From positions 1 through 26,333 of IMG/VR virus record IMGVR_UViG_3300031862_000546: a stretch of 26,333 bases of DNA, one strand, 5' to 3'. This DNA is from a virus. Shown here piece after piece: positions 14,201 to 20,899 of the stretch (its first letter is position 1; each line of letters begins with the position of its first letter). Below the pieces are notes generated by a model. It worked only from the letters and a program-made list of their open reading frames with translations, ran no database searches and was not told the DNA's origin. A program made the position numbers and the translations under genes.

Positions 14201-15166
14201 CTAAGGTAAACAATTACACTGAATACTCTTGTAGTCCATGCCAAGTTTGGTCCACATTTCAATAGTTTCTTTGCAAAGAGCAACCTTCGAGTAATTGTAC
14301 TTAGATCTCAGATATTCCAATACGGTTTTATAGATCAAGAATCGAGTGTTGAAAGCAATTTTCTTTCCCCAGTTGGAAGTTTCTGTCATAAAAATTGTCC
14401 ATGATTTGTCTCTTGCATTATTGATGGTGCTTTGAAGACCTCTTAAAGAGCCCAGAGTGATTCTTTCCGGAACAAACTTGCTGAATATTGAGTCTATGAT
14501 ACTTAGATATTGTTTTTGCCAATTTTCAACGGGAACTATTGGATCAATACGGATGCGTGTCTCGTAGCCTGCTTCGCTCAAGAGTTTTGCAGCGTTCAGT
14601 CTTTTTTCGACAGAAGGTGCTCTCTCCCATTTTCTTGCGACTGATGGTGCGTTTAGGCTAAAACTAACTATAACTTGACTGTGGTTTTTCATTTTGAGAA
14701 GATTTTTTATGATGGTGGATTTAGTCAAGAATAGGACTTTGTGTTGCTCTTGTTCTTCAAAAAGTGGTATGACGAATCTTGAAAATGGTTTATTGGTGCT
14801 TTCAGTCATTAGAGAATCAGCCAGCTCTCCAGTGTTTAGTAGCTCCCTTGAGTGTCCGTCGTTCTCAAAGAAGCTTTCCAAATGCTTCTGGATTTTACAG
14901 TAGTCTTTGACGATAGGCTTTGTCCTTGTACTGAGAAGCCGTAGTGTTCCCTTGAGAAAGCACCATGCACAATCATAAGGACAACCGTAAGCCCATTTCA
15001 GTTCCAGAAAATGTGGACATACAACGTCTGTCAGTTTCTGGGGAATCGGCGTCTTGTCAAATCTTTTTATTATCGATCCGTCTCCTACTTTCTGGACCAG
15101 TACTTGTTCTGATCCATCGAGGAGAGTATAGCTGTGAAACTTGACTTCTGGCAGACGTTCACTCAT
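14201..15166 (-). CDS. SPL-like radical SAM protein (second copy)
   Basis: A 321-aa protein starting with ATG after GGTGAAGGAGAA. The iron-sulfur motif is CPYDCAWC (C62, C66, C69), preceded by FLELKWAYG. It shares with the neighbouring copy NTGELADSLM, RIRIDPIVPVENWQKQY, RITLGSLRGL and CKETIEMW, then a Cys-rich end (QCNCLP). The two are thus paralogues, but this one lacks the basic N-terminal extension. Both retain the cluster Cys and the TGELxDxLM block, so neither looks dead. Two copies could act on different sites, or act as a pair with TcmP. The role is unproven; DNA/RNA repair or radical-based modification are both possible. Confidence 0.78.
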   Translation of the reverse strand: MSERLPEVKFHSYTLLDGSEQVLVQKVGDGSIIKRFDKTPIPQKLTDVVCPHFLELKWAYGCPYDCAWCFLKGTLRLLSTRTKPIVKDYCKIQKHLESFFENDGHSRELLNTGELADSLMTESTNKPFSRFVIPLFEEQEQHKVLFLTKSTIIKNLLKMKNHSQVIVSFSLNAPSVARKWERAPSVEKRLNAAKLLSEAGYETRIRIDPIVPVENWQKQYLSIIDSIFSKFVPERITLGSLRGLQSTINNARDKSWTIFMTETSNWGKKIAFNTRFLIYKTVLEYLRSKYNYSKVALCKETIEMWTKLGMDYKSIQCNCLP

Positions 15167-15402
15167 TTCTCCTTCACCATAGTTTGTATTTTTTGTTTTG
15201 CAGATATGTTAAGGTTTTGTGTGTGCGTGTGTGTGCGTGCTTTCGCCTGCACTAATAGTCTCTCTGTTTCTTTAAGAAATATGCTTCTTCTATAAGATGA
15301 ATAATAGCCTCTCCGCTAACCTATCTCTATGTTATTCATCTTCTTTTTCTTCTCTCGTGAGCGTTTTAGTCTCTCTTTGGTCTCTCTGCACACGCACACA
15401 CA
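15167..15402. repeat. Non-coding island with nested inverted and direct repeats
   Basis: No gene is seen. An outer 14-bp perfect inverted repeat TGTGTGTGCGTGTG (15218-15231) pairs with its complement at 15389-15402. An inner 11-bp perfect pair AAGATGAATAA (15294-15304) and TTATTCATCTT (15332-15342) has a 27-nt loop. TAGTCTCTCT occurs as direct repeats at 15256-15265 and 15367-15376 with a third GTCTCTCT at about 15380. The whole can fold into a long hairpin. It separates two minus-strand operons. Confidence 0.6.
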
Positions 15403-15738
15403 CTAAGTGTTTTCTGCTTTCACCTCCTCTTCTCTCAGGCGTACATCCAAGAGCGTCAGTTGTCTGAGCTTCTCTTTCAAGTGTTCACTGACATACTGTT
15501 CGATGGTTGCGATGTCTATTCTGTAAATGATGATTCCCAAGGGATTCTTTGCAGTAGTCTCCAAGAACCCCAAATCCTCAGTCAGCATCTTCATGTACTT
15601 CTGTATCGTCCGCTTGTCAGCTCCAACGTGAACCTTAATCAGCTTCTCAACACATGTAGAGGGAATCTGCAGTCGATAGCCTTTTCTGAGAATTTCCTCA
15701 ACAAGTTCAACACATTTCACGAAAGCTTTACTCACCAT
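15403..15738 (-). CDS. Small helical, HTH-like protein
   Basis: A 111-aa protein, last of the six-gene operon. The middle (VGADKRTIQKYMKMLTEDLG, then FLETTAKNPLGIIIYRID) has the look of a helix-turn-helix followed by a wing, so DNA binding is plausible. The C-terminal helix (EHLKEKLRQLTLLDVRLREE) may dimerise. ATG at 15738 follows the previous stop by 2 nt (TAAACATG). Its TAG lies inside the outer repeat arm of the non-coding island. No family recognised. Confidence 0.65.
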   Translation of the reverse strand: MVSKAFVKCVELVEEILRKGYRLQIPSTCVEKLIKVHVGADKRTIQKYMKMLTEDLGFLETTAKNPLGIIIYRIDIATIEQYVSEHLKEKLRQLTLLDVRLREEEVKAENT

Positions 15739-15740
15739 GT

Positions 15741-16109
15741 TTATCCCATCAGGTTATGCAGTTTCGAAATTGGATGCCCTTTCCATCCTCGTTTAAGCAT
15801 ATCTTCGGTTGTTTCATCCGTTTTTGCTATGCATTCTGATATCGCCTTCAGCTCGTGCCCCTTTGGAAACCATATCAGCCATCTTCGGTCTGGAAAGAAA
15901 TGGTCATCAGTGCTGACTTCGAAAATGCACGCCGCGACTTCTCCGTCGCACGGGTCTTCTTTCCGGTATAAGGCTTCAACTGACTGTTTTGGGAAGCCTT
16001 GGAACCTGCCTTGCCCTTGGTCGCTGTTGAAGGTGCGGTCTATTTTGGCTTCTCCCGTATGGAAAGTTTGGTTTTTTCGCAAAAACCTCACAACCGCCTT
16101 TAACCTCAA
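15741..16109 (-). CDS. Uncharacterised 122-aa protein
   Basis: The C-terminal two thirds are clearly protein-like (DGEVAACIFEVSTDDHFFPD; RRWLIWFPKGHELKAISECI). The only usable early start is TTG at 16109, which is in the same frame as the preceding gene, two codons after its TAG. So either the gene starts with this weak TTG, or at a GTG a few codons later, or the TAG is read through and the two ORFs form one protein of about 213 aa. No known family. Confidence 0.6.
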   Translation of the reverse strand: MRLKAVVRFLRKNQTFHTGEAKIDRTFNSDQGQGRFQGFPKQSVEALYRKEDPCDGEVAACIFEVSTDDHFFPDRRWLIWFPKGHELKAISECIAKTDETTEDMLKRGWKGHPISKLHNLMG

Positions 16110-16112
16110 AGG

Positions 16113-16382
16113 CTATTCCTGACTGATTTTTAGAATGCCTTCGCTTTCGTTGAAAATGAGGAGTTTAACCTTGGCTCCTTCAGCTCGGATTATGCTTGCA
16201 AACTGTTGGTCTATTTCGCCTATGTAACTAACCCTTTTCGCTCCGCTGAAGTAAACGAGTTCAACGATGTTTCCATTGTCATCTTCGCGATAGAATAGTC
16301 TGCCGCCGTTTTTTACGCCAACCTCGATGATGTTTTTGAAAAGCTCCTTATCCTTCACGTCGCCTGAAAGCCTAAAACTCAT
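16113..16382 (-). CDS. Uncharacterised 89-aa protein
   Basis: ATG at 16382 overlaps the preceding stop as ATGA, so I prefer it to the GTG at 16391. A compact alpha/beta pattern is seen: SFRLSGDVKDKELFKNIIEV, strands GRLFYREDDNGNIVELVYF, and KVKLLIFNESEGILKIS. It ends with TAG followed in frame by the next ORF. The function is unknown. Confidence 0.62.
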   Translation of the reverse strand: MSFRLSGDVKDKELFKNIIEVGVKNGGRLFYREDDNGNIVELVYFSGAKRVSYIGEIDQQFASIIRAEGAKVKLLIFNESEGILKISQE

Positions 16383-16663
16383 GGTATCCACATTCCTTCA
16401 GTTGAACCCAAAGGTTTGGCAAACTCTTCCACAAGTTTTTGATAGTCTTTCGGATGCTGCTCCAACTCGGCAACTGTTGTTCGTTTTTGAGCTTCGAAAA
16501 TCAAGATGTGTCCATTGTTTTTGTCTATTCCGTAAATGCGGAAGATGATGCGATAGAAAATTCCGTGTTGGTCTATTGATTTTCGCATGGCGCAATGGTG
16601 AACTGGTTTAGCTTCATCCACTTTTGCCTTAAACTCTTTAATGTCGTAAACGATTTCCTTCAT
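16379..16663 (-). CDS. Uncharacterised 94-aa protein
   Basis: ATG overlaps the preceding TGA (ATGA). Strand-rich middle (HGIFYRIIFRIYGIDKNNGH, then ILIFEAQKRTTVAELEQHP) with a C-terminal helix (KDYQKLVEEFAKPLG). It looks like a small globular alpha/beta protein. Strictly coupled translation with both neighbours says that it works with them. No family recognised. Confidence 0.65.
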   Translation of the reverse strand: MKEIVYDIKEFKAKVDEAKPVHHCAMRKSIDQHGIFYRIIFRIYGIDKNNGHILIFEAQKRTTVAELEQHPKDYQKLVEEFAKPLGSTEGMWIP

Positions 16664-17301
16664 TGGATTCTCCCTCGGATTATTGCTCTTTCAAGTGGTG
16701 TTAGGTCCCATGTTGCGAGAACGCCGAACAGGTTTGGTGTTAGCTGCTTCAGCAGGATGGGGTCTTTTGGTGGAACGGGCTTCCATTCTTCGACTTCCCA
16801 GAGGATGTGATAGTTCTTGAGCAGAACATTGACCTCGTTGACGAGGATTTTGGCTGGAATGATGGGAACGAGTGTTTGGATGTTTTTGTTGCCTTTGATG
16901 TCGTTTTGCCAATTGTCTAATGGGATTTCAGGTTTTTGTGGAATCCATTTGAAGGTTGCTGGAGGGAGTTTGACGTCGCCGAATGTTTTTCTTGGAACCG
17001 TAATCCATCTTTGGTCAGCATATACTGCGCTTCCGTCTTTGAATTTGTAGCAGTGGCATTGTTTGGCGTCTGCTCTGCATATTGCGAGTTTTGGGTCTCC
17101 GTCCTTGTTTAGGCCTGCTTTTTGGAAGCTTTCGAATATGTCGATGATTTTCTTTCCGTAGCGCATATGTCCATAAACGGCACGCTGGTCTTTGTAGATC
17201 TGCTCTTTTCGTAACTTTGTGTTTTGCTTGAGGGCCTGTCTTAAAGCATTGAATTCCGCTTCCGCTCGCCCTTTGGGTAAGGCTAACTCTTCAACTTCCA
17301 T
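16660..17301 (-). CDS. Uncharacterised 213-aa protein
   Basis: Starts at the ATG at 17301, with GGAGG within the end of the RHH gene upstream. The N-terminal third is helical and charged (EFNALRQALKQNTKLRKEQI). Three Cys (C75, C82, C84 in CRADAKQCHC) may bind metal. The C-terminal half has strands and Pro-rich turns (TLVPIIPAKILVNEVNVLL; LFGVLATWDLTPLERAIIRG). It is the largest protein of the unknown operon and the likeliest core component. I do not recognise a family, and it does not have terminase or nuclease motifs that I can see. Confidence 0.65.
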   Translation of the reverse strand: MEVEELALPKGRAEAEFNALRQALKQNTKLRKEQIYKDQRAVYGHMRYGKKIIDIFESFQKAGLNKDGDPKLAICRADAKQCHCYKFKDGSAVYADQRWITVPRKTFGDVKLPPATFKWIPQKPEIPLDNWQNDIKGNKNIQTLVPIIPAKILVNEVNVLLKNYHILWEVEEWKPVPPKDPILLKQLTPNLFGVLATWDLTPLERAIIRGRIQ

Positions 17302-17303
17302 GC

Positions 17304-17480
17304 TTAGCCTTCCTCCTTGTGCACTATTACCGGCGTGGCGTGCGGGTTGTCTTTCTTGTAGGATTTTATCCCAAGCCTGATAATGTGCTCCATGAAAGTG
17401 CTCCGCTTTGTTATACCTCGAAGCCTATCGATTTCCTTCAAGAGCTCTGGTTCGATGGTAAAACCAATTTTTACCTTCAT
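17304..17480 (-). CDS. Ribbon-helix-helix regulator, 58 aa
   Basis: Read directly from ATG 17480 to the TAA at 17304-17306. MKVKIGFTIEPELLKEIDRL is the RHH strand and helix A; TKRSTFMEHIIRLGIKSYKK is helix B. It is first in the minus-strand operon that runs to 15403, and probably represses it through the ATAC-TTG-GTAT site at 17508-17518. The stop is 2 nt before the next ATG. Confidence 0.78.
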   Translation of the reverse strand: MKVKIGFTIEPELLKEIDRLRGITKRSTFMEHIIRLGIKSYKKDNPHATPVIVHKEEG

Positions 17481-17507
17481 GTTATTGAACTCCTGAGTGT
17501 TCCGTGG

Positions 17508-17537
17508 ATACTTGGTATACTACGAAGACTTTATAAA
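17508..17537. promoter_or_regulatory. Divergent promoter with symmetric TATA box and operator
   Basis: TTTATAAA (17530-17537) is a perfect palindrome and can serve both the minus RHH operon (start site expected near 17507) and the plus RHH/restriction operon (near 17560). The inverted repeat ATAC-TTG-GTAT at 17508-17518 lies on the minus start site and is a candidate operator. The two operons may thus be co-controlled. Confidence 0.55.
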
Positions 17538-17603
17538 CCTAATCCCACTAATCATACTTGTCACACTACAAACAGAAAGGAAAGAATTGAGTGTGAAATG
17601 TGA

Positions 17604-18047
17604 ATGAAAACCCTTAAAATTTCAGACGATGTTCACCAGAGGCTCACATCTCTTCTTGGCGAGTTAATGGCTCAAACAAGCAAGATGCAGACATATCAAG
17701 ACGCCATAGAAGCCATGCTCACCCGTTCAGTTATACTGCCCACAGAAGTGCTTGCAGAGATTGAAAACTTTATAGAAGAAAACAAGCGCTTAGGCTTCAC
17801 GACGAGAGAAGAGTTCATACGTGATGCAGCAAGATGGCGACTGAAGTTTCTCAGAGAAGAATCCGAATACGTGGAAATTCCAAGAGACAAGTATGAAAAA
17901 CTTGAGGCTGCTGTCAAAGAAATGAACACACCTTATCACAGTGCTTCAGACTTCGTTCACACACAGATCGATGAAGTGCTGGAAAAATATGACAAGTGGC
18001 TTGAAGAAAAAGACGCACTGGAGAAAAAACAACGGAAAAGAGTGTGA
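17604..18047 (+). CDS. RHH-type regulatory protein preceding the restriction genes
   Basis: The 147-aa protein starts MKTLKISDDVHQRLTSLLGE, an RHH-like strand plus helix, with helix QTYQDAIEAMLTR. A second RHH-like unit follows (EIENFIEENKRLGFTTREEF, then IRDAARWRLKFLR). The C-terminal part has a strand VEIPRDKYEKLE and a lysine/glutamate-rich coiled helix. It lies 17 nt before hsdR on the same strand, so it is likely co-transcribed and could control the restriction operon. An antitoxin-like or accessory role is an alternative. Confidence 0.65.
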   Translation: MKTLKISDDVHQRLTSLLGELMAQTSKMQTYQDAIEAMLTRSVILPTEVLAEIENFIEENKRLGFTTREEFIRDAARWRLKFLREESEYVEIPRDKYEKLEAAVKEMNTPYHSASDFVHTQIDEVLEKYDKWLEEKDALEKKQRKRV

Positions 18048-18064
18048 CCGAGTCATGCTAATTT

Positions 18065-20899
18065 GTGGAGCTGTGGTTTAACGTGGTAAAAGATTCCTCA
18101 GAGTGGCTCACGCGCAAGGAAAAAATTGATATTCTTTTGAGACAAGCGGGTTGGGACATGAGGGATTCTACGCAAGTTGTTTTGGAAGTCGATACGAAGC
18201 AGTCCGATTTTAGAGCGAGAAATTATAAGACTGTTTCGGAGACTCTCAGGGCTGAGGGCGAAAGCGCCTATGCTGATTATTTGCTTCTTGATGGTTCTGG
18301 AGAGGCGTTGGCGATTATTGAGGCTAAAAGGACATCTAAGGACCCGATTCTTGGTCAGAAACAAGCAGAGGGCTATGCAGACGATATTAAGAAGCAGACT
18401 GAGAAGGATGTTTTTATCTTTCTTACGAATGGTTATGAGATTTGGTTTTGGAATCGACCTTATGAGAACCCGCGTATGGTGAAGGGCTTCCACTGTCGGG
18501 AAGCTTTGGAAAGGATTAGATTTCAGAATTATTCGAAGAAGGATTTCTATGATGTTCCGATTAGGAAAGAAATTGTTGACAGACCTTATCAGATTGAGGC
18601 TGTTAAGAGGGTTTTAGAGGGAATCGAGAAGGGTAAGCGTAAGTTTTTGATCGTGCAAGCTACGGGCACGGGCAAGACAAGGGTTGCTATGGCTATTATT
18701 GATGTGCTGTTGCGTGCGAACCGTGCGCAGAAGGTTTTGTTTCTGGCAGATCGGAAGGCGTTGAGGGACCAGGCTTTTAGTGATGGGTTTAAGGTGTTCT
18801 TTCCGAATGAATCTAAGATTAAGGTTTTTTCTGGTGCGGTAGATAAGACTCCGAGGTTGTTTGCTTCGACGATTCAGACGTTTATGGAGTGTTATCAGGA
18901 GTTTTCCACTGGCGATTTTGATGTCATTATTTCGGATGAGTGTCACAGGTCGATTTATAATAAATGGAAGGATGTTTTCACGTATTTTGACGCTGTCGAA
19001 ATTGGTTTGACAGCAACTCCAGCTGAGTTGGTTGAAAGGGATACGTTCAGGTTCTTTGAATGTGAAGACAGTATTCCCACTGTTCTTTATACATATGACG
19101 AGGCGGTTGAAGATGGTTGGCTGGCTCCTTTTCGATTGTACAAGGCTAAGACGCATTTTCAGATTGCTGGAATTAAGCCGGAGGATGTGCCTGGTGAAGT
19201 GATGAAGGAGCTTATGGAGAAGGGTGTTGAGCCTGAAGAGGTGAATTTTGAAGGCACGGACATTGAGAAGAAGGTTGTTGTAATTGGAACGAATGAGGCT
19301 ATTGTTAAGGAGTTTATAGAGAACTGTGTGAGGGACATGACGGGCACTTTGCCTGCTAAGTCGATATTTTTTGCGATGACTAAGAAGCATGCTAAGCGTT
19401 TGTGGGAAGCGTTTGAGAGGCTTTATCCAGAGTATAAGGGTAAGCTTGCGAGGATTATTGTTTCTGAGGATGAGAGAGCTCAGGAATCTTTGAAGGAGTT
19501 CAAAATCGAAAGTTTGCCGAGGGTGGCAATATCGGTCGACATGCTGGATACTGGAGTGGATATGCCCGAAGTTTGTAACTTGGTGTTTGCTAAGCCTGTG
19601 TTCTCGAAGATTAGGTTTTGGCAAATGATTGGCAGAGGTTCGAGGAATGATGAAGCTTGCAAGTTTAAGGAGTGGCTGCCTAATGGAAAGAAGGAAGAGT
19701 ACCTGATTTTTGACTGTTGGAGTGTCTTTGACTGGTTTGACATTCATCCTAAAGGAAAAGAGGAGGCACCATCTGAAGCAGTCCCAGCGAAAATATTCTT
19801 AGTTAGAATACGTTTGCTTGATCATTTTCTTAAAATTGGCAATAAGGCTCGTGCTGAGGAAGTGAAAAAGAAGCTAATGGAAGACATTGCGGCGCTTCCG
19901 AAGGAATCTATTTCTGTTAGAGAGCATCTGAGAGATATTGAATTGGCATCTTCTCCTAAGCTGTGGGACAGGGTTGGACTTGATCCTCTGGATTTCTTGA
20001 AGACCAAGATTACACCATTGATGAAGTATAAGCAGAATGTGGAGATTAATGAGGCGTCTTTTGCATTGAAGGTTGAGCAGCTTAGTTTGGCTTTGCTGGC
20101 TGGCAATCAGGCTGAGGTTGATAGGCTAAGAGAAGCTATCGGAGAGACTTTGAACTGTTTGCCTACCACGATACGTGAGGTTAAGGAGAAAGAAGCGTTG
20201 CTTGATAAGGCTTTGAGCAAGTCGTTCTGGCAAGGTATCACTTGTGAGGATGCTCAGATGATGTTAAGGGAATTTGGTCCCTTGATGAAATATAAATTGC
20301 CAGAACCGAGGCCTACAATTGTTCTTGATATCGATGATGTTGTGGAGCGGAGAGAGCTAATTGAGTATGGTCCGCCTCTCACTCCTCTTTCAGATTACGT
20401 TGAGAATTATAGAGCCAAGGTAGAGAGAAAGATAAAGAAGATTGCCGAGGAACATCCGACGATTCTGAAGATTAAGCGTGATGAAGTCATTACAGAAGAG
20501 GACTTGCGGAATCTTGAGAAGACATTGAACAGTCCAGACTTGTACGTAACGGAGGAAGTCCTTCAGAAAATTTACAAACAGCCAAAGGGAACGTTGGTGC
20601 AGTTTATTAAGAAAATGTTAGGATTGTATGAGTTTCCTGATCCGCGGAAGAAGATAGAGGAAGCTTTTAAGACGTTTATGATTGAGAAGAATTATTTGAA
20701 CGCTGATCAGGTGAACTTTTTGAGAACCGTTCAGACTGTCTTCGCGATGAAGCATCACATTGAGTACAGTGATTTGTTTGAGCCGCCTTTCACGAGTTTT
20801 GGACCAAAGGCGCCCATTCCCTTATTTCAGAAGGATGAGTTAACGGAAGTTCTTTCGATGTGTCAGAATTTGGAGCAGGAGGTGTTTAAGAATGCTTGA
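18065..20899 (+). CDS. hsdR: Type I restriction enzyme, R (motor-nuclease) subunit
   Basis: The 944-aa chain starts with GTG (a GTG at 18083 is possible). It has an N-terminal PD-(D/E)xK nuclease with D71 and E86-A-K88 (YADYLLLD; AIIEAKR). The SF2 translocase follows: Walker A ATGTGKT at 199-205, DECH at 291-294, GLTATPA at 314-320, and a C-terminal motor half with motif VI QMIGRGSRND. The final third is helical and binds the methylase. HsdR drives ATP-dependent DNA translocation and cleavage of unmodified DNA in an R2M2S complex. It overlaps hsdM by 8 nt. Length is typical for compact HsdR. The G/T-rich coding strand differs from the neighbouring genes (see findings). Confidence 0.93.
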   Translation: MELWFNVVKDSSEWLTRKEKIDILLRQAGWDMRDSTQVVLEVDTKQSDFRARNYKTVSETLRAEGESAYADYLLLDGSGEALAIIEAKRTSKDPILGQKQAEGYADDIKKQTEKDVFIFLTNGYEIWFWNRPYENPRMVKGFHCREALERIRFQNYSKKDFYDVPIRKEIVDRPYQIEAVKRVLEGIEKGKRKFLIVQATGTGKTRVAMAIIDVLLRANRAQKVLFLADRKALRDQAFSDGFKVFFPNESKIKVFSGAVDKTPRLFASTIQTFMECYQEFSTGDFDVIISDECHRSIYNKWKDVFTYFDAVEIGLTATPAELVERDTFRFFECEDSIPTVLYTYDEAVEDGWLAPFRLYKAKTHFQIAGIKPEDVPGEVMKELMEKGVEPEEVNFEGTDIEKKVVVIGTNEAIVKEFIENCVRDMTGTLPAKSIFFAMTKKHAKRLWEAFERLYPEYKGKLARIIVSEDERAQESLKEFKIESLPRVAISVDMLDTGVDMPEVCNLVFAKPVFSKIRFWQMIGRGSRNDEACKFKEWLPNGKKEEYLIFDCWSVFDWFDIHPKGKEEAPSEAVPAKIFLVRIRLLDHFLKIGNKARAEEVKKKLMEDIAALPKESISVREHLRDIELASSPKLWDRVGLDPLDFLKTKITPLMKYKQNVEINEASFALKVEQLSLALLAGNQAEVDRLREAIGETLNCLPTTIREVKEKEALLDKALSKSFWQGITCEDAQMMLREFGPLMKYKLPEPRPTIVLDIDDVVERRELIEYGPPLTPLSDYVENYRAKVERKIKKIAEEHPTILKIKRDEVITEEDLRNLEKTLNSPDLYVTEEVLQKIYKQPKGTLVQFIKKMLGLYEFPDPRKKIEEAFKTFMIEKNYLNADQVNFLRTVQTVFAMKHHIEYSDLFEPPFTSFGPKAPIPLFQKDELTEVLSMCQNLEQEVFKNA

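Noticed and set aside
15167-15402. CRISPR array
   Set aside because: The repeats are short, nested and inverted, with no regular spacer units; no Cas gene is present.
15460-16122. Plus-strand open frame of 220 codons
   Set aside because: Antisense to two genes of the tightly coupled minus-strand operon; no ribosome binding site or domain.
16660-17301. Terminase large subunit
   Set aside because: I looked for Walker A/B and nuclease motifs in the 213-aa protein and found none.
18614-19747. Long minus-strand open frame of 377 codons
   Set aside because: It lies wholly antisense to hsdR, whose motor motifs are intact, and its translation is Arg/Leu/Ser-biased without motifs; a shadow of the G/T-rich hsdR coding strand.
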